Below are positions 7,517 to 16,162 of a DNA stretch of 64,000 nucleotides, in pieces. The stretch covers positions 114,799 through 178,798 of the forward strand of contig DATHBD010000054.1 in NCBI GenBank assembly GCA_035296325.1, read 5' to 3'. Position 1 is the stretch's first letter. The number at the start of each line of letters is the position of its first letter. The DNA is from DATHBD01 sp035296325 (GTDB lineage Bacteria > Actinomycetota > Actinomycetes > Mycobacteriales > Micromonosporaceae). The notes beneath the pieces were generated by a model. That model saw only the letters and a program-made list of their open reading frames with translations. It had not been told where the DNA came from and searched no databases. The translations under genes and the position numbers were made by a program.

Positions 7517-8770
7517 ATGCCCGCAGACCGAGGCCCGCGCCTGGACAACACGTTGCCGCTCGCACTGGACGGCTATGCGTGGCTGCCCGAGCGGCGGCGC
7601 CGGGCCGGTGGGGACGTCTCCACCCGGTTGATGGGTCGACGAGCGGTCGGCATCTCGGGGCCGGAGGCGGTGCGGTTCTTCTACGACGAGGCGCACGTGC
7701 GGCGGCACACCGCGATCCCGGAGCCGGTGCAGGGCACGCTCTTCGGTCACGGCGCGGTGCACACCCTGGACGGCGCCGCCCACCGGCACCGGAAATCCAT
7801 CTTCCTGTCGTTGCTGGGACCCGCCGGGGTCGCCGACGTCGTCGAGCACGCCACCGCCGCCTGGGACGAGGCTGCCGCGTCCTGGCCGCACCGGTCGCGG
7901 ATCGTGCTCTTCGACGAGGCGAGTCGGGTGATCACCAGGGGCGTCTGCGACTGGGCCGGGGTGCACCTGTACGCCGATGAGGTGGTCCCGACCGCGCGGG
8001 ACCTGGTTTCGCTTGTCGACGGCTTCGCCACCGCGGGACCGCGGCACTGGCGGGCCCGCCGCGCCCGCGGGCGCCTGCAGGCTCGATTCGGGCGGCTGGT
8101 GCAGGAGGTACGCGACGGCAGGACCGCGCCGGTCGGGGCCACCCCGTCGGCGCTGGAGGTGGTGGCCCGGCACCGCGACCTGGATGGTTCGCTCCTCAGC
8201 CCGCGGGTCGCGGCGGTTGAGCTGCTCAACGTCGTGCGCCCGACGGTGGCCGTGTGCTGGTTCGTGGCGTACGCGGCGCACGCCATGCACCGCTGGCCGG
8301 AACAGCGCGCCCGGCTGCGCGAGGATGACCCGGCCTACCTGGCGGCATTCGTCGATGAGGTTCGCCGGTTCTATCCGTTCGCGCCGTTCCTCGGCGCCCG
8401 GGCGGTGCGTGACCTGACCTGGCGCGGAGCCCGGATTCCGGCCGGCTCGCTGGTGCTGCTGGACATCTACGGCCAGCACCACGACGCCGCCCTGTGGGCC
8501 GACCCGTACGCGTTCCGGCCTCAGCGCTTCCTGGACCAGCCCGTCGCTCCGGATGCGTTGATCCCGCAGGGTGGCGGCTCGGCGGAGGCCGGGCACCGGT
8601 GCCCCGGCGAGGGCCTCACCGTCGGCCTGCTCGCGGCGCTCACCTCGCGCCTGGCCCGCCTGGACTACGCCGTACCCGGGCAGGACCTCACGATTTCGCT
8701 GCGCCGGATCCCGGCCCGGCCGAGGAGCGGGGTGGTGCTCACGGATGTCGGGGTGCCGAATATCGGCTGA
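7517..8770 (+). CDS. Cytochrome P450, CYP152 fatty-acid peroxygenase type
   Basis: 417 residues from ATG 7517. The I-helix region reads VVRPTVAVCWF with Arg at residue 241. In CYP152 enzymes (P450BSbeta, OleT) this Arg binds the fatty-acid carboxylate and replaces the usual acid/Thr pair. The haem loop is IPQGGG...GHRCPGEG, with the Cys ligand at 362. Both positions agree closely with P450BSbeta numbering. Known activity of the family is H2O2-driven alpha/beta-hydroxylation or decarboxylation of fatty acids without a redox partner; no ferredoxin or reductase gene is adjacent. The assignment to CYP152 is firm; hydroxylase versus decarboxylase outcome cannot be read. Confidence 0.9.
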   Translation: MPADRGPRLDNTLPLALDGYAWLPERRRRAGGDVSTRLMGRRAVGISGPEAVRFFYDEAHVRRHTAIPEPVQGTLFGHGAVHTLDGAAHRHRKSIFLSLLGPAGVADVVEHATAAWDEAAASWPHRSRIVLFDEASRVITRGVCDWAGVHLYADEVVPTARDLVSLVDGFATAGPRHWRARRARGRLQARFGRLVQEVRDGRTAPVGATPSALEVVARHRDLDGSLLSPRVAAVELLNVVRPTVAVCWFVAYAAHAMHRWPEQRARLREDDPAYLAAFVDEVRRFYPFAPFLGARAVRDLTWRGARIPAGSLVLLDIYGQHHDAALWADPYAFRPQRFLDQPVAPDALIPQGGGSAEAGHRCPGEGLTVGLLAALTSRLARLDYAVPGQDLTISLRRIPARPRSGVVLTDVGVPNIG

Positions 8771-8829
8771 GCAGGGCAGACTGGGTCCAGGACGTTCCCC
8801 CTGAGCGGGCCGGACGGAAGGGAGTGTCG

Positions 8830-9759
8830 ATGCGCCTCGCGGTGTTGGATGTCGGCTCGAACGCGGCAAATCTCCACGTCGCGGACACCGCGGCGGACTT
8901 CCCGCCGGTGCCGGTCTTCCAGTACAAGGCATCCACCCTGCTGGCCGACTCGGTGACCGACGACGGCGCGATCGATCCGGCCGGCGTCGACCGCGTCGAG
9001 CGGGCCGTGGTGGAGTGTGTCGAGGCGGCGCGCCGGTTCGGGGTGAGCGAGCTGATCCCGCTGGCGACCGCAACCATCCGCGACGCTACGAACGCCGCGC
9101 AGATCCGGGAACGGGTTCGCCGCGCCGCGGGCGTAGAGCTGCGGTCATTCACCGGCGAGGACGAGGCCCGGCTGACGTTCCTGGCCGTCCGGCACTGGCA
9201 GGGGTGCCGGCCGGGTCCGATCCTGCTGCTCGACATCGGCGGCGCGTCAATGGAGATCGCCTGCGGTACCGGCGAGCAGCCGGACCTGGCCGTTTCACTG
9301 CCGCTCGGGGCCGGCCGGCTGACCCGACGGCTGCTGCCCAGCCATCCGGCCGGACGCCGGGAGGTGGACGCCGTCCGCCGGCGGGCCCGGGAGACGGTGC
9401 GTCCGGTGGCGGAGATGTTGTGTGGTGGTACGCCGCCACGTCAGGTGATCGGCACCTCCAAGACGTTCAAGCAGCTCGCCCGCGTCGCCGGCGCCCCAGC
9501 GTGGCGGCAGGGGCCGGCGGTGCGTCGCCGGGTGCACCTGGACGATCTCCGGGCGTGGGTGCCGCGGCTGGCCGAGATGAGCGCCGACGAGCGCGCCCAC
9601 CTGCCCGGTGTCTCCCCGACCCGGTCCCGGCAGATCCTCGCCGGCGCGGTCACCGCGGCCACGGTGATGCAGGCCCTCGATGTCGAGCACCTCGACGTGT
9701 GCCCGTGGGCGCTGCGCGAGGGCATCCTGCTGCGACGCATCGGTGAGCTCACCCGGTAG
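8830..9759 (+). CDS. Ppx/GppA phosphatase family protein
   Basis: 309 residues. ATG 8830 is preceded by GGAAGGGA, and a GTG two codons upstream is possible. The ASKHA-fold phosphate loop is LAVLDVGSNAANLHV, where most relatives have GSNS. The second loop LLLDIGGASMEIA and the motif ATATIRDA are present. The family hydrolyses exopolyphosphate or pppGpp. The short form without a C-terminal HD domain is typical of actinobacteria, which often carry two copies. The Ser-to-Ala change in the first loop is worth noting but is not known to abolish activity. Confidence 0.9.
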   Translation: MRLAVLDVGSNAANLHVADTAADFPPVPVFQYKASTLLADSVTDDGAIDPAGVDRVERAVVECVEAARRFGVSELIPLATATIRDATNAAQIRERVRRAAGVELRSFTGEDEARLTFLAVRHWQGCRPGPILLLDIGGASMEIACGTGEQPDLAVSLPLGAGRLTRRLLPSHPAGRREVDAVRRRARETVRPVAEMLCGGTPPRQVIGTSKTFKQLARVAGAPAWRQGPAVRRRVHLDDLRAWVPRLAEMSADERAHLPGVSPTRSRQILAGAVTAATVMQALDVEHLDVCPWALREGILLRRIGELTR

Positions 9760-9786
9760 CAGGCGTCGCGTGCCCTGTGTTGCCGT

Positions 9787-10794
9787 TCAGGCCAGGGCGA
9801 AGGACTGGCGCGACGACCTCGCCGCCACCGCGATGTCGGGGAAGTCGGTGAACACCGCGTCGACACCCATGCGGTCGTAGTGGCGCAGTTCGGCGACGAG
9901 CCCACCCCACGCGGTCGGGTCGGTGCCGATGGTGAAGTTCGTGGGCAGGTACCGGTTCTCCGCGCGGAACGTCCAGGCGTGCACCCCCAGTCCGACGCGG
10001 TGCGCGTCGGCCACCACCGGCGTCGCCGGCTGCAGACAGCCGCCGCTGTCGCGGGGTGCCAGCACGTCCTTGTCCACCCCGATGGCACTGGCGTAGGTGG
10101 CAATCCAGCGCAGCCCGGCCGGCGTGACCAGGTCGGCGTAACTGCGTGGCCCGTCGCTGCCGGCCCGGTCGTACGGCCGACCGTCGGCTTCGATGAGCTG
10201 TACCAGCGGGCAGTCGACCAGCCCTCGCAGGCGCTGCAGGCTGGAGGGCTCGAATGACTGCAGGTACACCTTCGCGGCACCACCGGCGAGCCCTTCGGCC
10301 CGCAGGATCTCCGCCAACGGCTCCTCCAGCCCGAGGCCGAGCGACCGGAAGTAGGTGGGGGTCTTGGTCTCCGGGTAGATGCCGATGTCGCGACCGCGCC
10401 GGGCGCTCTCGCCCCGGACCAGCGCGATGATCTCGGTCAGCGTCGGTACCTGGAACCGGTCGTCGTAGATCTTGTTGTGCGGGCGCACGCCGGCGAGACG
10501 CTCCCGGGCCCGCAGGGTCTTGAGCTCAGCCAGCGTGAAGTCTTCGGTGAACCAGCCGGTGACCGGGCAGCCGTCCACGGTCCGGGTCGTCCGGCGCGCG
10601 GCGAACTCCGGGTGGGCGGCGACGTCGGTGGTGGTACCGATCTCGTTCTCGTGCCGGGCGACCAGCACACCGTCGGCGGTGCTGACCAGGTCGGGCTCGA
10701 CGTAGTCGGCGCCGAGCTCGATCGCCAGCCGGTAGGACTCGAGCGTGTGTTCCGGCCGGTAACCGCTGGCCCCGCGGTGTGCGATGACGATCAC
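9787..10794 (-). CDS. Glycerophosphodiester phosphodiesterase
   Basis: 335 residues from the GTG at 10794, chosen because the conserved domain starts at once (VIVIAHRGASGYRPEHT). The frame extends to a GTG at 10857, and neither start has a clear ribosome-binding site. Catalytic features are HRG and E-x-D (ADYVEPDLV) followed by HEN, and ETKTP in the barrel. The length and the segment around RPHNKIYDDRFQVPTL resemble GlpQ-type enzymes, which split glycerophosphodiesters to glycerol-3-phosphate. No signal peptide is evident, so it is probably cytosolic. Confidence 0.88.
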   Translation of the reverse strand: MIVIAHRGASGYRPEHTLESYRLAIELGADYVEPDLVSTADGVLVARHENEIGTTTDVAAHPEFAARRTTRTVDGCPVTGWFTEDFTLAELKTLRARERLAGVRPHNKIYDDRFQVPTLTEIIALVRGESARRGRDIGIYPETKTPTYFRSLGLGLEEPLAEILRAEGLAGGAAKVYLQSFEPSSLQRLRGLVDCPLVQLIEADGRPYDRAGSDGPRSYADLVTPAGLRWIATYASAIGVDKDVLAPRDSGGCLQPATPVVADAHRVGLGVHAWTFRAENRYLPTNFTIGTDPTAWGGLVAELRHYDRMGVDAVFTDFPDIAVAARSSRQSFALA

Positions 10795-10893
10795 GAAACC
10801 AGTCAACGGCGTCCGGGCGTCCGCCCGCCGGCGCCCAGTTGGCCACCGGGTGAACACCCGGCAAGCGGCCGCCCGGCGGGCCTCAGCGGCAGC

Positions 10894-11958
10894 TCAGCCG
10901 GGCAGTGGCGGCGCCACCGGCCGGTCCGAACGGCCGACGTCACGCAGGTAGCGCAGCGCCTGCCGGTAGGAGTCGATCAGGCCGGTCTCGGCGTACGACA
11001 CACCGTGCTGCTCGCAGAACGCCCGCACGAGCGGCTGGGCATGGCGCAGTGCCGGGCGCGGCATGCTCGGGAACAAGTGGTGTTCGATCTGGTAGTTCAA
11101 CCCGCCCAGCAGGAAGTCCACCAGCCGGCTGCCGCGCACGTTGCGGGCGGTGAGCACCTGCCGGCGCAGAAAGTCGGTGTTGTCGTCCTCCGCGAGAATC
11201 GGCATGCCCTTGTGGTTGGGGGCGAAGGCTGATCCGAGATACAGGCCGAACAGGCCCTGCTGTACCGCGATGAAGACAAGGCCGCGGACCGGCGAGAGCA
11301 CCAGGAAGACGGCGGTCAGGTACCCGGCCGCGTGCAGGGCGAGCAGTACGGCCTCCCGGCCGCGGTGCCGGTAACTGCCGCGCAGCACGGACTGCACGCT
11401 CGCCACATGCAGGGCAGCGCCTTCCAGCAGGAGCAGCGGGAAGAACAGCGCGCCCTGGTGGCGGGCGAGGAACCGGCTGGCGCCGCGGCGGCCCCGCGCC
11501 TGACCTTCGGTGAACGCGACGCTCTCGCCGCTGATGTCGGGGTCGAGGTTCTCCTGGTTGGGGTGCTGGTGGTGACGGTTGTGCTTGTCGACCCACCAGC
11601 CGAACGCCAGCCCGATGCCCAGGTTGCCGTGCAGGAGCCCGACGATCTGGTTGGCGCGCCGGGTCCGGAAGATCTGCCGGTGCCCCGCGTCGTGGCCGAG
11701 AAACCCGGACTGGGTGAAGATCACCGCGAGGTACGCCGCCACGGCCAGCGTCCACCACGAGTCGCCGACCAGGGCGAACGCCGCCCAGCCGGCCACGAAC
11801 AGCGCCGCGTTGAGCGCGATCCGGACCACGTAGTAGGCACGACGCCGCTCCAGCAACCCCGCCGCACGCACCTGCGCGAGCAGTCGCGAATAGTCGCTGC
11901 CGCGGGGGATCGGGATATCGGTTCCATGCTGCGGAGCAGCGGTGCTGAGGGTGGCCAT
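10894..11958 (-). CDS. Membrane fatty acid desaturase
   Basis: 354 residues. ATG 11958 is preceded by AGGAGA; the frame runs further upstream but loses protein-like composition. The three di-iron histidine boxes are visible: GHDAGHRQ, HNRHHQHPN and QIEHHLFP. The last has the front-end/acyl-lipid desaturase form (Q/HxxHH). Four hydrophobic stretches surround the boxes. It is expected to insert a double bond into acyl chains in the membrane. In mycobacteria, similar proteins act as DesA3-type stearoyl-CoA desaturases, which need an oxidoreductase partner; none is adjacent. Confidence 0.92.
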   Translation of the reverse strand: MATLSTAAPQHGTDIPIPRGSDYSRLLAQVRAAGLLERRRAYYVVRIALNAALFVAGWAAFALVGDSWWTLAVAAYLAVIFTQSGFLGHDAGHRQIFRTRRANQIVGLLHGNLGIGLAFGWWVDKHNRHHQHPNQENLDPDISGESVAFTEGQARGRRGASRFLARHQGALFFPLLLLEGAALHVASVQSVLRGSYRHRGREAVLLALHAAGYLTAVFLVLSPVRGLVFIAVQQGLFGLYLGSAFAPNHKGMPILAEDDNTDFLRRQVLTARNVRGSRLVDFLLGGLNYQIEHHLFPSMPRPALRHAQPLVRAFCEQHGVSYAETGLIDSYRQALRYLRDVGRSDRPVAPPLPG

Positions 11959-12267
11959 GGCTCTCCTGATCCGTGTCCGGTCGCCGGGTTCCGGCCGGTG
12001 CCGGGTCTGGAGCAGCCGCCTCCGGGAGCCTACCTCGCCGATCTTCGGCCTCGAAGCCGTCCGCGGGGCACGACGGCGCCGCGGACGCGGGGGCGTACGC
12101 TGGGGGTGTCGCCCGAGCCCCCGGTGGCGTGTAAGGTCCGCCCTCCCCGGCGGCGCCACGAGCCGACATCAGAAGTGGCCGGAGCAGTCCACCTCCCAGG
12201 ACTGCCGTGGTGGAGCAACGCCGCAACCGCCCACCCGTGGGCGGATCATCTCCCGGAAGGGAAGATC
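11959..12267 (+). other. Divergent intergenic region between desaturase and small ORF
   Basis: About 309 bases with no convincing gene. It must hold the promoter of the desaturase (minus) and of the small gene at 12268 (plus). A 9-bp inverted repeat, CGTCCGCGG (12058-12066) and CCGCGGACG (12079-12087), sits about 100 bases upstream of the desaturase start and could be a regulator site or a leader hairpin. I could not identify clear -35/-10 boxes. Confidence 0.4.
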
Positions 12268-12465
12268 ATGACCAAGCCAGCGTTTGTTGACAAGAGCAAG
12301 GTCATCGCCGAGCTGCGGTCCAGAGGTCTCGACGGCCGAGCCGACTGGTTCGATCGGCAGATGCCGGATCTCATCGACGCCGATAAGAATCTGGGCATCC
12401 TGCAGACGCTGGGCATCGACCTTGCCGCCGTGGCAGCCGTCGACCCGGTGCCCTCCCCGTCCTGA
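12268..12465 (+). CDS. Small acidic protein of unknown function
   Basis: 65 residues from ATG 12268, preceded by GGAAGGGA at the right distance. The sequence contains KSKVIAELRSRGLDGRADWF, then DLIDADKNLGILQTLGIDL. It looks like one small alpha-helical domain with no signal peptide or membrane helix. I do not recognise the family, but composition and the good ribosome-binding site support real coding. The ABC cassette starts 155 bases downstream. Confidence 0.65.
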   Translation: MTKPAFVDKSKVIAELRSRGLDGRADWFDRQMPDLIDADKNLGILQTLGIDLAAVAAVDPVPSPS

Positions 12466-12619
12466 GCGACGCCGCTGACTGACGTCGGTGCCCCGCGCGG
12501 GCCGGTGCACCGACGATGCTGCGGTGTGTGCCCGCTTTCGCTGTCCGTCGATCGGTGGACAGTGGGATTCAGTCCGGCGGTCGTCCCGGCACCGCGTGCC
12601 CGGGCGGAACCATCGAGGC

Positions 12620-13459
12620 ATGACAACAATTGAAGTGCGTGGGCTCCGCAAGGCGTACGGCGGCACACCGGCGGTCGACGGCCTGGACCTGACGGTGCGC
12701 CCTGGCGAGGTGTTCGCCCTGCTGGGCCCCAACGGCGCCGGCAAGACGACCACGGTGGAGATCCTGGAAGGACACCGCCGACGCGACGCCGGCACGGTCC
12801 GGGTGCTCGGCGAAGATCCCGCGACCGCCGGCCGGCGCTGGCGGGCAAAGGTGGGGATCGTCCTGCAGACCGCGACGGACGCGGCCGACCTCACCGTAAC
12901 CGAGTCGGTGCGCCACTACGCGAGCTACTACCCGGCACCGCGCGACCCCGACGCCGTCATCGACGCCTGCGGACTTCGCGAGAAGGCGCGGGCCAGGGTG
13001 CGCACGCTCTCCGGCGGCCAACGCCGCCGCCTCGACGTCGCGCTCGGGATCATCGGCGGCCCGGAACTGGTTTTCCTGGACGAGCCCACCACGGGCTTCG
13101 ACCCCGAGGCCCGCCGGCAGTTCTGGGATCTCGTCCGGGACCTGTCCAGCGCCGGCACCACCGTTGTGCTCACCACCCACTACCTGGCCGAGGCCGAGGC
13201 GCTCGCGGACCGCCTGGCGGTGCTCGTCGCCGGGCGGATCGTGGCCGAGGGCACGCCACAGAGCATCGGTGGCCGGGCGAGCGCACTCGCGAGCGTGAGC
13301 TGGACCGACGACGCCGGCACCCACGAGGTCGCGGCCGAGGACCCGGCGGCGCTGATCGCGACGTTGGCGGCACGCACCGACCGGCCGGTGACCGATCTGC
13401 GGGTGCACCGCCCCAGCCTGGAGGACATCTACCTCGACCTGATCGGAGCGCGGTCATGA
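12620..13459 (+). CDS. ABC transporter ATP-binding subunit (ABC-2 drug/antibiotic export type)
   Basis: 279 residues from ATG 12620. Walker A LGPNGAGKTT, the Q-loop region IVLQTATDA, signature LSGGQRRRLD, Walker B ELVFLDEPTTGFDPE and the H-loop TTHYLAEAE are all present. The C-terminal extension after residue 220 (RVHRPSLEDIYLDLIG) is typical of CcmA/DrrA-like ATPases. The stop overlaps the start of the permease gene by 4 nt (ATGA). It energises the permease for export of an unknown hydrophobic compound or lipid. Confidence 0.93.
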   Translation: MTTIEVRGLRKAYGGTPAVDGLDLTVRPGEVFALLGPNGAGKTTTVEILEGHRRRDAGTVRVLGEDPATAGRRWRAKVGIVLQTATDAADLTVTESVRHYASYYPAPRDPDAVIDACGLREKARARVRTLSGGQRRRLDVALGIIGGPELVFLDEPTTGFDPEARRQFWDLVRDLSSAGTTVVLTTHYLAEAEALADRLAVLVAGRIVAEGTPQSIGGRASALASVSWTDDAGTHEVAAEDPAALIATLAARTDRPVTDLRVHRPSLEDIYLDLIGARS

Positions 13460-14280
13460 CCACCGTCACCCGGCCCGCGCCGCTACCGTCCACGCTGCGC
13501 GTGGGCGTGCGCCGCGGCGGCATCGAGCTCAAGCAGTTCTTCCGGCAACGCGACGCCGTGGTGTTCACGTTCGCCTTTCCGGCGTTCCTGCTGACCCTGC
13601 TCGGGATCATTTTCGACGAGCCGGCGCACGGCACCACCGTCACGGTGAGCCAGATGTTCACCGCGAGCATGATCGCTTACGGTGTCCTGTCCACGGCGTT
13701 CATCAACATGGGCATCGGCATCGCGGTCGACCGCGAGGACGGCACACTGCGACGGCTGCGGGGCACGCCGACCACGGCGACGGCGTACATCCTCGGCAAG
13801 ATCATCCTGGTCGGCGTGGCCACGCTCGGCGAGATCGTGCTGCTGCTCGGCGTCGGTGTTGTCCTGTTCGACCTGGATCTGCCCACGACGGCGGACCGGT
13901 GGGTCACCTTCGGCTGGGTGCTCGCGTTGTCCGTCGTCTGCTGCACCCTGCTCGGCATCGCCGCGAGTTCGCTGGCCCGGTCGGCGCGAGGCGCTCCGGC
14001 GGTGATGAACGTGCCGGTCGTGGCGCTCGGCTTCACCTCGGGCATCCTGGTCATGATGGACGCCCTGCCCAAGACGATGATCACGGTCTCGTCGTTCTTC
14101 CCGGTCAAGTGGATGGGCCAGGGCTTCCGGTCGGTGTTCCTGCCCGACATCATGACTGCTCAGGAGGCGGCTGGCGGATGGGAGCACGGCAGGACGGCGT
14201 TGGTGCTCGGCACATGGTGCCTGGTCGGCCTGGCGCTGTGCCTGGTGTCGTTCCGGTGGACCGACCGGCGCACCCGCTGA
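13456..14280 (+). CDS. ABC-2 type transporter permease
   Basis: 274 residues with about six membrane helices. The N-terminal amphipathic part (ELKQFFRQRDAVVFTFAFPAFLLTLLG) and the helices around AYGVLSTAFINMGIGIAVDREDGTLRRLRGTP are typical of the ABC2_membrane family. The start overlaps the ATPase gene (ATGA) and the stop overlaps the kinase start by 1 nt (TGATG). All four genes of this cassette are therefore coupled. Confidence 0.92.
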   Translation: MTTVTRPAPLPSTLRVGVRRGGIELKQFFRQRDAVVFTFAFPAFLLTLLGIIFDEPAHGTTVTVSQMFTASMIAYGVLSTAFINMGIGIAVDREDGTLRRLRGTPTTATAYILGKIILVGVATLGEIVLLLGVGVVLFDLDLPTTADRWVTFGWVLALSVVCCTLLGIAASSLARSARGAPAVMNVPVVALGFTSGILVMMDALPKTMITVSSFFPVKWMGQGFRSVFLPDIMTAQEAAGGWEHGRTALVLGTWCLVGLALCLVSFRWTDRRTR

Positions 14281-15470
14281 TGGACGCGGCGGGAACGGAT
14301 CCGGCGCGACGGCGGGAGGCGTGGGCCCGCTCGCACTGGACCTGGGATCTCTACTTCGCCCTCGGGTCCGGGTTGTCCGCGGCCATGCTCCTCGGCGCTT
14401 CGACGCCGCCGGCGCAGCGCGCCGGATCCGTTCTCTGCGTCGTCCTGATCGCGGTGTGCTACGTCGCGTTCAGCCGGCGCGTCATCCTCAGCGAGGACCG
14501 TGGCTGGCGGGCGTGGACCTCGGTGGTCTGCCTCGCCGTGCTGTTCTGCGTCGCTGTCGCCCTCACGCCGATGACCGCCTTCGCGTTGTTCGTGGTCGGC
14601 CCGATGGTGTTCATGAGCCTGGAACTGCGGCACGCGGTGCCGGTGATCGTGGTGGTGAGTCTGGCACCGGCGATTCTCGCCGGGGTCCTGGCCCGGGCTG
14701 TCGGCCCACTGCTGGACCAGTTGCCGCTTTCGTTGCTCAGCCTGGCCTTCGCGCTGCTGCTCGGGACCTACCTCGACCGGATCATCAGGCAGAGTACGGA
14801 GCGGGCCGGACTCATCGCCCAGCTCGAGGCGACCCAGGCCGAGGTCGGCCGGCTGTCGCACGAGGCGGGGGTGTCGGCTGAGCGGAACCGCCTTGCTGCG
14901 GAGATCCACGACACGCTGGCGCAGGGATTCGCCAGTATCATCACCCTCGTCCAGGCGGCCCAGCCCGACATCGGCCGCGATGACGAGCGGTTGCGGCGTC
15001 GCCTCGACCTGGTACTGACGGCCGCGCGGGAGAATCTCGGCGAGGCGCGGGCGCTGGTCGGCGCGCTGACGCCGGCGATGCTGGCGTCCGGTTCGCTGGC
15101 CGAGGCGGTCGGCCGCGTCGTGGACGGCGTCGAAGGGCAGCTCGGTGTGCCGGCCAGGTTCCACTGTGCGGGCCAGCCCCGCCCGTTGCCGACCGGGGTC
15201 GAGGTGGTGCTGCTGCGGGCGGCGCAGGAGGCGCTGGCCAACGTCGCCAAGCATGCCGACGCGCACGAGGTTGCGGTCCGCCTGACGTACCGGGACTCCT
15301 CGGTGGCCCTGCAGGTCCGCGACGACGGCCGGGGATTCCAGCCGGACCGACCCTCCGCCGGCTACGGACTTCCCGGCCTGCGCAAGCGCGTCGAGCAGGC
15401 CGGGGGCGTGATGACGCTGCGCAGCGCCCGGGGCACCGGGACCGAGATCGAAGTGGAGATACCGTCATGA
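14280..15470 (+). CDS. Sensor histidine kinase, HisKA_3 class (ABC cassette)
   Basis: 396 residues. Five or six hydrophobic segments in residues 20-165 form the sensor. The phosphoacceptor His is at 210 in AEIHDTLAQGFASI. The ATPase domain shows an N box (AAQEALANVAKHA), DDGRGF and GYGLPGLRKRVEQAGG. It is DesK/LiaS-like. It lies between exporter and regulator genes with overlaps on both sides, so it probably senses an envelope or drug signal and controls this exporter. Confidence 0.92.
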   Translation: MDAAGTDPARRREAWARSHWTWDLYFALGSGLSAAMLLGASTPPAQRAGSVLCVVLIAVCYVAFSRRVILSEDRGWRAWTSVVCLAVLFCVAVALTPMTAFALFVVGPMVFMSLELRHAVPVIVVVSLAPAILAGVLARAVGPLLDQLPLSLLSLAFALLLGTYLDRIIRQSTERAGLIAQLEATQAEVGRLSHEAGVSAERNRLAAEIHDTLAQGFASIITLVQAAQPDIGRDDERLRRRLDLVLTAARENLGEARALVGALTPAMLASGSLAEAVGRVVDGVEGQLGVPARFHCAGQPRPLPTGVEVVLLRAAQEALANVAKHADAHEVAVRLTYRDSSVALQVRDDGRGFQPDRPSAGYGLPGLRKRVEQAGGVMTLRSARGTGTEIEVEIPS

Positions 15471-16096
15471 TCCGGGTCCTGCTGGTGGACGACCATCCCG
15501 TCGTCCGGGAAGGCCTGCGCGGGATGCTGGAGGCCGAGCCGGACCTGTCGGTCGTGGGCGAAGCCGGATCCGGCGACGAGGCCGTCGCCCTGGCACGGGC
15601 GCTGGCGCCGGAGGTGATCCTGATGGACCTGCGGATGCCGGGCCTCGACGGTGCCGCCGCGACCCGGCAGATTCTGGCCGGGGGCGCACCGGCCCGGGTC
15701 ATCGTGCTCACCACGTACGACACCGACGCGGACATCCTGCGCGCCGTGGAGGCCGGTGCGTCCGGGTACCTGCTGAAGGACACCTCCCGGGCGGATCTGG
15801 CGCGGGCGATCCGGGCGGCCGCGCGGGGGGAGACGGTGCTGGCCCCGTCGGTCGCCGGTCACCTGCTGCGCCACGCGCGCAGTCCGGCCCCGCCCGCACT
15901 GTCCGGTCGTGAGCTCGAGGTGCTCGGCCTGGTGGCCGAGGGCAGGACCAACGCCGAGATCGGCCGCGCGCTGCACATCAGCGAGGCGACCGTGAAAACC
16001 CACCTGCTCCGCACCTTCAACAAGCTGGACGTCTCCGACCGGACAGCGGCGGTGACCACGGCGATGGCCCGGGGACTGCTGACCGGGCGCCGCTAG
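15467..16096 (+). CDS. Response regulator, NarL/LuxR type (ABC cassette)
   Basis: 209 residues. The receiver domain has acidic pocket D8-D9, phosphoacceptor D54 (VILMDLRMPG), Thr in VLTTYD and Lys in YLLKDTS. The C-terminal LuxR helix-turn-helix reads LSGRELEVLGLVAEGRTNAEIGRALHISEATVKTHL (residues about 145-180). Its ATGA overlap with the kinase marks it as the partner of that kinase. Autoregulation of the ABC operon is likely by family precedent. Confidence 0.93.
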   Translation: MIRVLLVDDHPVVREGLRGMLEAEPDLSVVGEAGSGDEAVALARALAPEVILMDLRMPGLDGAAATRQILAGGAPARVIVLTTYDTDADILRAVEAGASGYLLKDTSRADLARAIRAAARGETVLAPSVAGHLLRHARSPAPPALSGRELEVLGLVAEGRTNAEIGRALHISEATVKTHLLRTFNKLDVSDRTAAVTTAMARGLLTGRR

Positions 16097-16162
16097 GCCG
16101 TCGCGTCGGTACATTGTGGCGGTACGCAAAGGTCACCGGATGTGCCGGCGGGAGGGGGCGCG

